DNA from: Aeromonas rivipollensis
Lineage (GTDB): Bacteria; Pseudomonadota; Gammaproteobacteria; Enterobacterales; Aeromonadaceae
Direction of reading: 5' to 3'
Assembly (NCBI RefSeq): GCF_037811135.1
Contig: NZ_CP149130.1
Span: 1,608,501 to 1,672,500, forward strand
Length of the DNA: 64,000 nucleotides
Numbering within the stretch: the first letter of the stretch is position 1; every line of letters starts with the position of its first letter. The position numbers were made by a program, and so were the translations under genes. The notes beneath the pieces were generated by a model that searched no databases, had not been told where the DNA came from, and saw only the letters and a list, made by a program, of their open reading frames with translations. This document shows, piece by piece, positions 17,264 to 28,187 of this stretch.

Positions 17264-18577
17264 TTAGTGGAACTGATCTTCTTCGGTGGAACCCGTTAAA
17301 GCGGTCACCGAGGATTGGCCACCCTGAATGACGGTGGTCACCTTGTCGAAGTAACCCGTGCCCACCTCCTGCTGGTGCGCCACGAAGGTGTAGCCACGCT
17401 CGGCGGCGGCAAACTCCGGCTGCTGCACCATCTCGACATAGTGTTTCATCCCTTCGCCACGGGCGTACTGGTAGGCCAGCTCGTACATGTGGAACCACAT
17501 GTTGTGGATGCCCGCGAGGGTGATGAACTGGTACTTGTAGCCCATGTCGGACAGCTCCTGCTGGAAACGGGCGATGGTGGCATCGTCCAGGTTCTTCTTC
17601 CAGTTGAAGCTCGGGGAGCAGTTGTAGGCCAGGATCTTGTCCGGGTACTGGGCCTTGATGGCTTCGGCAAACTTGCGCGCCTCGTCCAGATCCGGCTTGG
17701 CGGTTTCGCACCACACCATGTCGGCATAAGGGGCGTAGGCCAGGCCACGGGAGATGGCCTGCTCGATACCGGCCTGCACCTTGTAGAAGCCCTCGGCGGT
17801 GCGCTCACCGGTCAGGAAGCCTGCATCGTAGGGATCGGCGTCTGTGGTCAGTAGGTCGGCGGCGTTGGCGTCGGTACGGGCGATCACCAGGGTGGTGGTG
17901 CCACAGACGTCGGCCGCCAGACGGGCGGCGATCAGTTTTTGCACCGCTTCCTGGCTGGGCACCAGCACCTTGCCACCCATGTGGCCGCACTTCTTGACCG
18001 AGGCCAGCTGATCTTCGAAGTGCACGCCGGCGGCGCCCGCTTCAATCATGCCTTTCATCAGCTCGAAGGCGTTCAGCACGCCGCCGAAACCGGCTTCGGC
18101 ATCCGCCACTATCGGCAGGAAGTAGTCGATGAAGCCGGCATCCTGCGGGCCCACCTTGTTGGCCCACTGGATCTGGTCGGCACGGGCGAAGGAGTTGTTG
18201 ATGCGCTCCACCACGGACGGGACAGAGTTGGCCGGGTAGAGAGACTGATCCGGGTACATGGTGGAGGACAAGTTGTTGTCCGCCGCCACCTGCCAGCCGG
18301 AGAGGTAGATGGCCTCTATGCCCGCCTTGGCCTGCTGCACCGCCTGGCCGCCGGTCAGGGCGCCGAGGCAGTTGACGTAACCCTTCTTGGCGCCGCCGTG
18401 GATCAGCTCCCACAGCTTGTCGGCGCCGCGCTGGGCCAGGGTGTGTGCCGGCTGCAGGCTGCCACGCAGGTTCACCACGTCTTCGGCGCTGTAGCCGCGT
18501 TTGATCCCTTTCCAGCGGGGGTTTTCTGCCCAGTCTTTCTCGATAGCCTGGATCTGTTGCTCACGGGTCAGTGCCAT
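17264..18577 (-). CDS. aceA: Isocitrate lyase AceA
   Basis: 437 residues; E. coli has 434. It splits isocitrate into glyoxylate and succinate, the first glyoxylate-bypass step. The active-site loop [11 protein letters not shown] contains the catalytic Cys of the KKCGH signature, and [15 protein letters not shown] is the second active-site segment. The start at 18577 ([16 protein letters not shown]) matches the family; upstream in-frame codons would add nine unlikely residues. It follows aceB by 72 bases in an aceBA operon. A partial copy of its last codons lies just downstream. No aceK is seen. Confidence 0.97.
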   Translation of the reverse strand: MALTREQQIQAIEKDWAENPRWKGIKRGYSAEDVVNLRGSLQPAHTLAQRGADKLWELIHGGAKKGYVNCLGALTGGQAVQQAKAGIEAIYLSGWQVAADNNLSSTMYPDQSLYPANSVPSVVERINNSFARADQIQWANKVGPQDAGFIDYFLPIVADAEAGFGGVLNAFELMKGMIEAGAAGVHFEDQLASVKKCGHMGGKVLVPSQEAVQKLIAARLAADVCGTTTLVIARTDANAADLLTTDADPYDAGFLTGERTAEGFYKVQAGIEQAISRGLAYAPYADMVWCETAKPDLDEARKFAEAIKAQYPDKILAYNCSPSFNWKKNLDDATIARFQQELSDMGYKYQFITLAGIHNMWFHMYELAYQYARGEGMKHYVEMVQQPEFAAAERGYTFVAHQQEVGTGYFDKVTTVIQGGQSSVTALTGSTEEDQFH

Positions 18578-18649
18578 ATCAGTTCCCTCTTTCATTGATT
18601 TCACGTTTCCATTGATTTGTTATGGACGAACCCCTCCCGGGGTCCGGGT

Positions 18650-20257
<1,608 letters not shown>

Positions 20258-20700
20258 AGGTTTCACTCCTTTGAAAGTTACATTTTGAACTTACTAACTA
20301 CGACTAACGTCTATATCCGTTTCTCTTAAACTCCCCGTAACAGCGGGGTAACACGACTCATAAGGTGCAAAATAATGCTTGGTTCGTCAACTTGATTTTT
20401 AAAACAGGTGTTTTTGGTTGGTGTTTAAGTTGATGTTTTTAAAGTGTTTATGTGATTAGCATAAAAGCTCTACGCAGATGGTTATGCTCTCGGCTGGCAA
20501 GGTCGTCAGGGGGGATGAAAGAGCCGGGTGCGGCACATCAAAAATGTAATAAATTACGTAATAAAATTACCAATGCAAAAACAAATCCCGACCTTACTCC
20601 AGGCTTTGTGAAAACAGCTGTATGAAATGACTGCTGCCAACACAGTCGGCATCTGGAATTTGAAGCCATTGACAGGTGAACTGCTGTTTAAAACCAAATG
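20258..20700. promoter_or_regulatory. AT-rich aceBA control region with inverted and direct repeats
   Basis: No gene of any size lies here. TCAACTT (20387-20393) and AAGTTGA (20427-20433) form an inverted repeat. Overlapping it, TTGATTTTTAAA (20392-20403) recurs as TTGATGTTTTTAAA (20430-20443). CCCCG/CGGGG at 20333-20348 is a small hairpin in the leader. TTGACG (20384-20389 on the minus strand) could be a -35 element. The repeats are candidate binding sites for a glyoxylate-bypass regulator, which I cannot name. Confidence 0.4.
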
Positions 20701-20798
20701 GTCAAATCTTGCGAAGCGGGGGCACAGGGGAGCGAGTGGTGGAAATGACGAGCAATAACGTAGGTTTGTATCAAGGGGTGGGAGCTGGGGGGAGGGAA

Positions 20799-20882
20799 AT
20801 GACGGGGAACGAAGTAGTGAATAACACCAATCCATGGATGTTTATCAGCATTTTATTGTTATTTTCATTGGCGGCTTTTTAG
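20799..20882 (+). CDS. Possible 27-residue membrane peptide
   Basis: ATG at 20799 with GGAGG three bases upstream encodes a polar N-terminus (MTGNEVVNNTNPW) and then a hydrophobic helix (MFISILLLFSLAAF) ending at TAG. Size and layout resemble bacterial single-helix small proteins. Against it are the short ribosome-site spacing and the AT-rich, low-complexity surroundings. An in-frame ATG at 20745 would make it 45 residues. I do not recognise a family. Confidence 0.3.
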   Translation: MTGNEVVNNTNPWMFISILLLFSLAAF

Positions 20883-20960
20883 CCGGGTCGGGACGGGGTG
20901 CCGGACAGCAAAACCGGCCTTTCATCCGCTGGGTTGGAGAGGTACTGGGCCAGTTACGCC

Positions 20961-21101
20961 TCAGTAGTCATCATCCGGCGCGGCGAGGTCGATCACGTCG
21001 AGATGCACTGTACTGCCGAGGCCGGTGTCGGTGGATTCGAGATCGGAATGGGGCGAGGAGAGAAGGGGCTGATCGGGCTGAGTGTCGACTGCTTGGTTCA
21101 T
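20961..21101 (-). CDS. Possible 46-residue acidic protein
   Basis: ATG at 21101, with TGAGG about nine bases upstream, opens a frame beginning MNQAVDTQPDQPLLSS and ending AAPDDDY, with a TGA stop at 20961. It is acidic, without membrane span or signal peptide. A promoter-like pair lies about 85 bases upstream. Proper ribosome site, promoter and coding-like composition make it a better candidate than most short frames here. Family unknown; peptides of this size can arise by chance. Confidence 0.45.
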   Translation of the reverse strand: MNQAVDTQPDQPLLSSPHSDLESTDTGLGSTVHLDVIDLAAPDDDY

Positions 21102-21191
21102 GGGTGCTTGCCTCAATGGATTGCAAGCCGGTTGGTGATTCCCTCACCCTGACGCCACCTCCCTGTCTGATGGCCGGCGGAAAAGTTGCGT

Positions 21192-21220
21192 ATCCTAGCG
21201 GGACTTTATGAAAGCTTCAA
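21192..21220 (-). promoter_or_regulatory. Candidate promoter for the 46-residue ORF
   Basis: On the minus strand TTGAAG (21215-21220), a 17-base spacer and TAGGAT (21192-21197). Four of six bases match consensus in each box. Confidence 0.4.
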
Positions 21221-21317
21221 GTGGTTCTGTATAAAATTTATGCCGGCACGGCCTCTGTGCAAGCCATCGGGTGAGATAAGAAGAGGGCGTACAGGGGAGG
21301 GACAGAAAACAGGCAAA

Positions 21318-21349
21318 AAAATAGCCCAGTCGTTTGACTGGGCTATTTT
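21318..21349 (-). terminator. tRNA-Pro terminator
   Basis: AAAATAGCCCAGTC (21318-21331) and GACTGGGCTATTTT (21336-21349) form a 14-bp perfect stem with loop GTTT. On the minus strand a T-run follows directly, ten bases past the tRNA 3' end. Confidence 0.93.
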
Positions 21350-21358
21350 CGGGGAAAA

Positions 21359-21435
21359 TGGTCGGTGTGAGAGGATTCGAACCTCCGACCCTCTACACCC
21401 CATGCAGATGCGCTACCTGGCTGCGCTACACACCG
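21359..21435 (-). tRNA. tRNA-Pro (anticodon GGG)
   Basis: Read on the minus strand: acceptor CGGTGTG pairs with CACACCG, discriminator A and an encoded CCA follow (77 bases in all). The D-arm has AGCGCAGCCAGGTAGCGC, the anticodon loop is ATGGGGT (anticodon GGG) closed by a TCTGC/GTAGA-type stem with a mismatch, and the T-arm is GGAGGTTCGAATCCTC. It decodes CCC and CCU. It stands alone and is followed by a strong terminator. Confidence 0.95.
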
Positions 21436-21645
21436 ACGGAGTCAGCTCGGCTGACGGGAAGGGAGTCTAATAGGATGATCAGAAGGGTGCAACTCCTTTT
21501 TTATCAGGGAGATGCCGATTGCTTCTTTATTGCTCAACCAAGATGCGACTTGGGCCTTGGCGGGAGTTTTGGCATAATCGCCGCCCACCTCGCCCGGGGC
21601 CGGTGGCCCTGGAACCGGGCCGTCTTTGATGATGAATGCAGATAA

Positions 21646-22200
<555 letters not shown>

Positions 22201-22338
22201 GAACGGCGAAGTCGGCGAGGCCGTCTTCGCGCGTTATACATCCCTGTATCTTCTTATAAAACAGATGGTTGGCACTGCTGCTTGCCCTCAATCTCCTGCC
22301 TGTATCCCCCTGAAATAACCTCTTCACAGAGGTGCTTG

Positions 22339-22372
22339 ATGTAACAAAACTGTCATGCAACCGCCATATAAT
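22339..22372 (+). promoter_or_regulatory. Pho box and promoter of pstCAB-phoU
   Basis: Three repeats with 11-base phasing: TGTAACA (22340), TGTCATG (22351) and CGCCATA (22362). They lead into a perfect -10, TATAAT (22367-22372). A Pho box taking the place of the -35 next to a good -10 is the classical PhoB-activated layout. The middle repeat is a consensus half-site; the outer two are weaker. Confidence 0.82.
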
Positions 22373-22404
22373 GCCGCCAAGCCTAGCTCACATTGAGGTC
22401 TTGC

Positions 22405-24642
22405 ATGTCATCGGAATCGTTAAACCTGGTCATGGCGGGCAGTAGAAAACGCCGGATCAAGGATAAATTGGCCAAATACGGCGTCACCACAGGGGGAGCC
22501 CTGGTACTGGTGGCCCTGCTGCTTATCTTCTTTTACCTGCTCTATGTGGTGAAGCCCATCTTCAATGGCGCCAGCGTAGAGGCAACCTCCTCCTTTACCC
22601 TGCCGACGCAGGGCAAGACTGCCTGGCTCGGGGTGGAAGAGCAGAACGAGATAGGGTATCGCTTCAACGACCAGGGTCAGGTCAGCTTCTTCGCCGTCAA
22701 GGCGGATAGCGGCGTCAAGGTGGGCCAGGTGCTGGGCCAGGCCAGTGTCGGCGGTGACGTCACCGCCGTCGCCGTGCCGGCACCGGGCCAGAAGCTCATC
22801 GCCTATGGTTTTGCCGACGGCAAGGCCACTGTGGTGCAGCCCTCTTTCAAGGTCTCCTACCCGAACGACGTGCGCGTCATCGAGCCCAGCCTGCAACATC
22901 CCTTCGGCGAAGAGCCTGTGGTGATCGATCCCCAAGGCAAGGCGCTGACCCGCATGGTGTTCGAGGCGACCAAGGACAAGATGGCCACCGCCGCCGTGAC
23001 CGAGGATGGCCGCGGCGTGATGACGGTGATGAGCGGTGAGGAGAACTTCCTCTCCGGCGAGATTGAGTGGAGCAGCCAGAACTACGCCATTCCTTCCCTG
23101 CCTCGTCACGTGGATCAGATGCTGCTGACCCCCAACCTGCGCATCCTGTTCGTGCGTGAAGGCAATCGCCTGTCGGTCTATGACATCCACAACCTGAGCG
23201 ACATCTCCCTGCGCGACGTCATGGAGATCAATGCCCCCAACGCCAACGTGACCCAGGTCGCGCTGCTCTCCGGCGCCTCCTCTCTGCTGGTGGGCAACGA
23301 CAATGGCGTCATCTCCCAGTGGTTCGAAGTGGCGAAGGACGGCAAGCGCCAGTTCACCCAGATCCGTGACTTCAAGGGCGACGGCCCGGTCGCGCTGCTG
23401 ACCCCGGAGCACTTCCGCAAGGGCTTCATCAGCACCGCCAAAGACGGGACCATCAACTTCTTCCACGCCACCGGCGAGGCCAAGCTGCTCGGCGAGACCA
23501 TAGAAGGCGGCGCCCTGGCGGCCCTGGCCATCTCTCCCCGTCACAACCTGCTGCTGACCCAGCAGGGGAATGACTTCAAGGTCTTTGAGGTGGAGAACGA
23601 TCACCCCGAGGTGACCTGGTCTGCCCTCTGGCAGCAGGTGTGGTACGAAGGTTATCCCGAGCCTATGTATGTGTGGCAGTCCACCTCTGCCAGCAACGAC
23701 TTCGAAGCCAAGCTGAGCCTGGTTCCCCTGGTGTTCGGGACCCTCAAGGCCTCCTTCTACGCCATGCTGTTTGCGGTGCCGCTCGGGGTGGCCGGTGCCA
23801 TCTACACCGCCTACTTCATGTCGGCGGGGCTGCGCAAATACGTCAAGCCGACGGTGGAGATCATGGCGGCGCTGCCGACCGTTATCCTGGGCTTCCTGGC
23901 GGGTCTGTGGCTGGCGCCCATCATCGAGGGTGCGCTGCCCGGGGTGATCCTGCTGCTGCTGCTGCTGCCCATGGGCATGTTGCTCACCGCCCTGGTGTGG
24001 AACTACCTGCCGGAGCGTGGCCGTTCCTGGCTGCCAGAGGGCTGGCACGCCATCCTGCTCATTCCTGTGCTGCTGCTGATTGGTTGGGGTGCCTTCGCCT
24101 TGAGCCCGCTCATCGAGAATGCCTTCATGCACGGCGATTCGCGCATCTGGCTGACCCACGAGATGGGCATCAAGTTTGACCAGCGCAACTCCCTGGTGGT
24201 CGGTATCGCCATGGGCTTCGCCGTCATACCCACCATCTTCTCCATCGCCGAAGATGCGGTCTTCTCGGTGCCCAAGCATCTGACCCAGGGGTCACTGGCG
24301 CTCGGGGCGACCCCCTGGCAGACCTTGAGCCGGGTGGTGATCCTGACCGCGAGTCCGGGCATCTTCTCGGCGGTGATGATGGGCCTGGGCCGCGCCGTGG
24401 GCGAGACCATGATAGTGCTGATGGCGACCGGCAACACCCCCATCATGGACTTCTCCATGTTCCAGGGGCTGCGTACCCTGGCGGCGAACATAGCGGTGGA
24501 AATGCCGGAGTCGGAAGTGGGCAGCTCCCACTACCGGGTGCTCTTCCTCGCGGCCTTCGTCCTCTTCGTATTCACCTTTATGTTCAACACCCTGGCCGAG
24601 TTCATCCGTCAGCGGTTGCGTGAAAAGTACAGCTCTCTGTAA
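22405..24642 (+). CDS. pstC: Phosphate ABC transporter permease PstC (large form)
   Basis: 745 residues, more than twice the E. coli protein (319). After one membrane helix (about 33-53, GALVLVALLLIFFYLLYVV) comes a roughly 350-residue extracytoplasmic region with repeated short strands resembling a beta-propeller. The ABC permease domain begins about residue 440 (ASFYAMLFAVPLGVAGAIY) and carries the EAA-like loop QGSLALGATPWQTLSRVV. The large form is known in Vibrio, Shewanella and Pseudomonas relatives. GAGG lies six bases before the start. It heads pstCAB-phoU; pstS is not in the cluster. Confidence 0.92.
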   Translation: MSSESLNLVMAGSRKRRIKDKLAKYGVTTGGALVLVALLLIFFYLLYVVKPIFNGASVEATSSFTLPTQGKTAWLGVEEQNEIGYRFNDQGQVSFFAVKADSGVKVGQVLGQASVGGDVTAVAVPAPGQKLIAYGFADGKATVVQPSFKVSYPNDVRVIEPSLQHPFGEEPVVIDPQGKALTRMVFEATKDKMATAAVTEDGRGVMTVMSGEENFLSGEIEWSSQNYAIPSLPRHVDQMLLTPNLRILFVREGNRLSVYDIHNLSDISLRDVMEINAPNANVTQVALLSGASSLLVGNDNGVISQWFEVAKDGKRQFTQIRDFKGDGPVALLTPEHFRKGFISTAKDGTINFFHATGEAKLLGETIEGGALAALAISPRHNLLLTQQGNDFKVFEVENDHPEVTWSALWQQVWYEGYPEPMYVWQSTSASNDFEAKLSLVPLVFGTLKASFYAMLFAVPLGVAGAIYTAYFMSAGLRKYVKPTVEIMAALPTVILGFLAGLWLAPIIEGALPGVILLLLLLPMGMLLTALVWNYLPERGRSWLPEGWHAILLIPVLLLIGWGAFALSPLIENAFMHGDSRIWLTHEMGIKFDQRNSLVVGIAMGFAVIPTIFSIAEDAVFSVPKHLTQGSLALGATPWQTLSRVVILTASPGIFSAVMMGLGRAVGETMIVLMATGNTPIMDFSMFQGLRTLAANIAVEMPESEVGSSHYRVLFLAAFVLFVFTFMFNTLAEFIRQRLREKYSSL

Positions 24643-24675
24643 GAGGCCGTTCTGTATATGGACAAGGAATCAACA

Positions 24676-26325
24676 ATGGGTAAGTGGTTTAAATCGGGGG
24701 CCCCCTGGATCTGGATGACGGGGGGCGCCGTCAGCCTGAGTCTGGTTGCCGTACTGGGTCTGCTGTTGCTGATCGGCTGGCGTGGTCTGGTCTACTTCTG
24801 GCCGCACCCCATCTATGAGTGGCAGCTTGAAGACGCCAGCGGCAACAAGAGCGTGCTCATCGGCGAGATCAATGACCGCGAGATGGTACCTGTGGAGCGG
24901 CTGCGCGCCGCAGGCCAGGCGCTGGAGGGGGAAGAGCGCGAGCTGCTGACCCGTTATCTGGTCAAGACTGGCAACCGTGAGTTTGTCGACCTCGACTTCC
25001 GCTGGGTACTGGAGACCGACATCAAGTCCCAGAGCCAGCCGGCCGAGCTCGCCATGGTGGAGCGTGCCACCAACGGCAACTTCTACGGTTACATCACCTC
25101 GGTGAAAGAGGATGGCAAGGAGCTGACGGCAGATCTGCATCCTGCCCTGCAGCGGGTGCTGGCACGAGCCAACAGCCTCTCCGAGCAGGCCAACGACCTG
25201 CAAAAAAGGGACATCGGCAGTATCAACTATCAACTGGAGCGGCTGCGCCTGAAAGAGCGCAAGGCCGAGCTGGATGACAAGCTGACCGATCAGCTCAAAG
25301 CCGAACTGGCCAGCGAGCGTCAGGCCCTCAACGATCGCTATCAGGTGCTGGAAAAAGAGCTCTTCTCCCTGCGTGCCCAGGCAGATCGTGACGCCATCAC
25401 CGTCAAGGACATGCGCGGCGAGCTGGTGACCATGCCGATGTCCAAGGTGCTGGACGTGGTCTGGCCCAACGACATGAGCCTGCCCGCCAAGGTAGGGCAC
25501 TGGTTCCACCAGATTGGCAAGTTCGTCTCCGACGATCCCCGTGAGGCCAACACCGAGGGCGGCGTCTTCCCGGCCATCTTCGGCACCGTCTTCATGGTGT
25601 TGCTGATGGCCATCATAGTGACCCCCCTTGGGGTGGTGGCAGCTGTCTACCTGCACGAGTACGCGGGCAAGAACAGCCTGACCAAGATCATCCGCATCGC
25701 GGTGATCAACCTGGCGGGTGTGCCCTCCATCGTCTACGGTGTCTTCGGTCTGGGTTTCTTCGTCTATACCCTGGGCGGCTCGCTGGACCAGTTGTTCTAC
25801 CCGGAGGCGCTGCCGAGCCCGACCTTTGGCTCACCCGGCGTCATCTGGTCGGCGCTGACCCTGGCCATCCTGACCCTGCCGGTGGTGATCGTCTCCACCG
25901 AAGAGGGGCTGGCACGGATCCCGAGCACCATACGCCAGGGCTCCCTGGCCCTGGGGGCCACCCAGGCCGAGACCCTGTGGCGCATAGTACTGCCCATGGC
26001 GAGCCCGGCCATCATGACCGGCCTCATCCTGGCGATAGCCCGGGCCGCCGGTGAAGTGGCACCGCTGATGCTGGTGGGGGTGGTGAAATTGGCGCCGACC
26101 CTGCCGATGGATGGCAACTTCCCGTACCTGCATGTGGAGCGTAAGTTCATGCACCTGGGCTTCCACATCTATGACGTCGGCTTCCAGAGCCCGAACGTCG
26201 AGGCGGCGCGGCCCCTGGTCTATGCCACCTCCTTCCTGCTGGTGACTGTGATAGTGGGCCTCAACCTGACGGCTATCGGTATCCGCAACCACCTGCGCGA
26301 GAAGTTCCGCTCTTTGGAACATTGA
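24676..26325 (+). CDS. pstA: Phosphate ABC transporter permease PstA (large form)
   Basis: 549 residues against 296 in E. coli. An N-terminal membrane helix (about 13-40) is followed by a periplasmic insert containing a long charged coiled-coil (about residues 160-245, rich in E, K, R, L). The permease domain follows from about 300 (AIFGTVFMVLLMAIIVTPLGV), with the ATPase-contact loop RQGSLALGATQAETLWRIV. The ATG at 24676 follows AAGGA by eight bases, better than the one at 24658. Its stop overlaps the start of a 21-codon mini-ORF that repeats its own C-terminus. Confidence 0.92.
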   Translation: MGKWFKSGAPWIWMTGGAVSLSLVAVLGLLLLIGWRGLVYFWPHPIYEWQLEDASGNKSVLIGEINDREMVPVERLRAAGQALEGEERELLTRYLVKTGNREFVDLDFRWVLETDIKSQSQPAELAMVERATNGNFYGYITSVKEDGKELTADLHPALQRVLARANSLSEQANDLQKRDIGSINYQLERLRLKERKAELDDKLTDQLKAELASERQALNDRYQVLEKELFSLRAQADRDAITVKDMRGELVTMPMSKVLDVVWPNDMSLPAKVGHWFHQIGKFVSDDPREANTEGGVFPAIFGTVFMVLLMAIIVTPLGVVAAVYLHEYAGKNSLTKIIRIAVINLAGVPSIVYGVFGLGFFVYTLGGSLDQLFYPEALPSPTFGSPGVIWSALTLAILTLPVVIVSTEEGLARIPSTIRQGSLALGATQAETLWRIVLPMASPAIMTGLILAIARAAGEVAPLMLVGVVKLAPTLPMDGNFPYLHVERKFMHLGFHIYDVGFQSPNVEAARPLVYATSFLLVTVIVGLNLTAIGIRNHLREKFRSLEH

Positions 26326-26390
26326 TGACGATGAGCCTGACGGGCATTCGCAACCACTTGCGCGAGAAATTCCGGTCGCTGGAACATTGA
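26325..26390 (+). CDS. Mini-ORF duplicating the PstA C-terminus
   Basis: The pstA TGA overlaps an ATG (TGATG), opening a frame that reads MTMSL-TGIRNHLREKFRSLEH-stop. The last 14 residues equal the PstA end (IRNHLREKFRSLEH), yet seven or so codons differ by synonymous changes, and two codons (A-I) before them are missing. The copy is thus not a recent identical duplication. It could be translated by coupling to pstA; function of a 21-residue peptide is doubtful. It may be the end of a foreign pstA allele carried in with pstB. Confidence 0.6.
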   Translation: MTMSLTGIRNHLREKFRSLEH

Positions 26391-26500
26391 TAGGCCAGCC
26401 ACCACAGAGACGGGCCGGGAACAGGGTTCCCTGCCAGCCAAGCGTTCAGGCCGCGGGCAACGAGAGTGCCCGCCGCCACAAAGAGAATTTGAGGTAACAG

Positions 26501-27319
26501 ATGATCAACGTAACACCGACTTCGACCCAGCATACCGCCCTGGACCTGCTCAACCTGAGCCCGGAGCAGACCGCTCTTGAGGTCAAGGATCTCAACCTGT
26601 ACTACGGCAACAAGCAGGCGCTGTTCAACGTCAACATGAAGATCCCGAAAGGGCAGGTGACGGCCTTTATCGGCCCGTCCGGCTGTGGCAAGTCGACCCT
26701 GCTGCGCTGCATCAACCGGATGAACGATCTGGTGGAGATCTGCCGCATCGAGGGGGAAATCCAGCTGCATGGCCACAACATCTATGACAAGAGCGTGGAT
26801 GTCTCCGCCCTGCGTCGTCAGGTGGGCATGGTGTTCCAGCGCCCCAACCCCTTCCCCAAGTCCATCTACGAGAACGTGGTCTATGGCCTGCGCCTGCAGG
26901 GGATCAACGACAGACGCACCCTGGACGAGGCCGCCGAGCGTTCACTGCGCGGCGCAGCCCTGTGGGAAGAGGTGAAGGATCGGCTGCACGACAATGCGTT
27001 CGGCCTCTCAGGTGGTCAGCAGCAGCGTCTGGTGATCGCCCGTGCCATTGCCATCGAGCCGGAAGTGCTGCTGCTCGATGAGCCGACCTCGGCACTCGAC
27101 CCCATCTCCACCCTCACCATCGAGGAGCTGATCAACGAGCTCAAGAGCCAGTTCACCGTGGTGATAGTGACCCACAACATGCAGCAGGCGGCGCGGGTGT
27201 CGGATCAGACCGCCTTCATGTACATGGGTGAGCTTATCGAGTACTCGAACACCAACACCATCTTCACCACTCCGGCCAAGAAGAAGACCGAGGACTATAT
27301 CACCGGTCGCTACGGCTAA
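26501..27319 (+). CDS. pstB: Phosphate import ATP-binding protein PstB
   Basis: 272 residues of ABC ATPase that drives phosphate import through PstCA. Walker [11 protein letters not shown]-loop [17 protein letters not shown] (the PNPFP-K-S-IY pattern is diagnostic of PstB), signature LSGGQQQRL, Walker [14 protein letters not shown] and H-loop [11 protein letters not shown] are all present. GAGG stands about ten bases ahead of the start. Its 5' side is bordered by a copy of the PstA tail and its 3' side by a phoU-head-like mini-ORF. Confidence 0.96.
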   Translation: MINVTPTSTQHTALDLLNLSPEQTALEVKDLNLYYGNKQALFNVNMKIPKGQVTAFIGPSGCGKSTLLRCINRMNDLVEICRIEGEIQLHGHNIYDKSVDVSALRRQVGMVFQRPNPFPKSIYENVVYGLRLQGINDRRTLDEAAERSLRGAALWEEVKDRLHDNAFGLSGGQQQRLVIARAIAIEPEVLLLDEPTSALDPISTLTIEELINELKSQFTVVIVTHNMQQAARVSDQTAFMYMGELIEYSNTNTIFTTPAKKKTEDYITGRYG

Positions 27320-27337
27320 AAGATGAGGATGACTGAC

Positions 27338-27379
27338 ATGAACCACAAGAAACAGATTGGCGGTCGGTTCAACGGCTAA
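27338..27379 (+). CDS. 13-codon phoU-head-like mini-ORF
   Basis: The frame reads MNHKKQIGGRFNG-stop, starting eight bases after GAGGAT. It mirrors the head of phoU ([14 protein letters not shown]): 28 of the first 36 bases agree. Its end, GGTCG-T-C-GGCTAA, also resembles the pstB tail. It lies in the 90-base gap between pstB and phoU. The ribosome site looks functional, but a biological role is unproven; it reads best as a relict phoU start. Confidence 0.45.
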   Translation: MNHKKQIGGRFNG

Positions 27380-27409
27380 GGCATAATCGGAGCAACAAGG
27401 ATTATTTGT

Positions 27410-28120
27410 ATGGACAATATGAACCTCAATAAACACATCTCCGGTCAGTTCAATGCCGAGCTCGAGAACGTGCGTAACCAGGTGCTGGTGATGGGCGGTC
27501 TGGTGGAGCAGCAGCTGACGGACGCCATCTCCGCCATTCACATCCAGGATCTGGATGCGGCGCGCAAGATAGTGGCCAACGACCACAAGGTCAACGCCAT
27601 GGAAGTGGCCATCGACGAGGAGTGCACCCGCATCATCGCCAAGCGCCAGCCCACCGCGTCCGACCTGCGCCTGGTGATGGCCATCATCAAGACCATCACG
27701 GATCTGGAGCGCATTGGCGACGTGGCGGACAAGATAGCCCGCATGCTGACCGATAACGCCAACAAGCCCCAGCCGCCGCTGGTGTCTCTCGAGAACATGG
27801 GCCGTCGCACCATCAAGATGCTGCACGACGTGCTCGACGCCTTCGCCCGCATGGATCTGGAGGCGGCCATCGCCGTCTACAAGGAAGATGACAAGGTGGA
27901 CCGGGAGTACGAGTCCATCATCCGCGAGCTGATGACCTACATGATGGAAGATCCCCGTACCATCCCCCAGGTGCTGAATGTGCTGTGGGCGGCGCGGGCC
28001 ATCGAGCGGGTCGGCGATCGCTGCCAGCACATCTGCGAATACATCGTCTACTACGTCAAGGGCAAGGACGTACGCCACACCAAGGCGGATGAACTGAGCG
28101 ACCTGCTCGGCAAGCATTGA
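27410..28120 (+). CDS. phoU: Phosphate signalling protein PhoU
   Basis: 236 residues of two repeated three-helix PhoU bundles (about 15-110 and 120-220). Metal-binding E/DxxxD patterns are seen around [20 protein letters not shown] and the matching [20 protein letters not shown]. PhoU links PstB activity to the PhoR kinase and damps the Pho response when phosphate is ample. The ATG at 27410 follows AAGGA; an internal ATG at 27419 ([16 protein letters not shown]) is possible. Last gene of the pst operon, ended by a strong terminator; phoBR are not adjacent. Confidence 0.95.
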   Translation: MDNMNLNKHISGQFNAELENVRNQVLVMGGLVEQQLTDAISAIHIQDLDAARKIVANDHKVNAMEVAIDEECTRIIAKRQPTASDLRLVMAIIKTITDLERIGDVADKIARMLTDNANKPQPPLVSLENMGRRTIKMLHDVLDAFARMDLEAAIAVYKEDDKVDREYESIIRELMTYMMEDPRTIPQVLNVLWAARAIERVGDRCQHICEYIVYYVKGKDVRHTKADELSDLLGKH

Positions 28121-28133
28121 ATCCACGATGAAT

Positions 28134-28159
28134 AAAAAGGCGCCTTGAGCGCCTTTTTT
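28134..28159 (+). terminator. pst operon terminator
   Basis: AAAAAGGCGC (28134-28143), loop CTTGA, GCGCCTTTTTT (28149-28159). Confidence 0.93.
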
Positions 28160-28187
28160 ATTGCATTGGGGGGCGGCTTAAGATAAC

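Noticed and set aside
20430..20470. CRP site TGTGATTAGCATAA upstream of aceBA
   Set aside because: Only the left half matches; the right half lacks TCACA.
26392..26500. Small RNA between pstA and pstB
   Set aside because: Two small hairpins (GGGAA/TTCCC and GGGCA/TGCCC) exist, but there is no promoter or terminator of its own.
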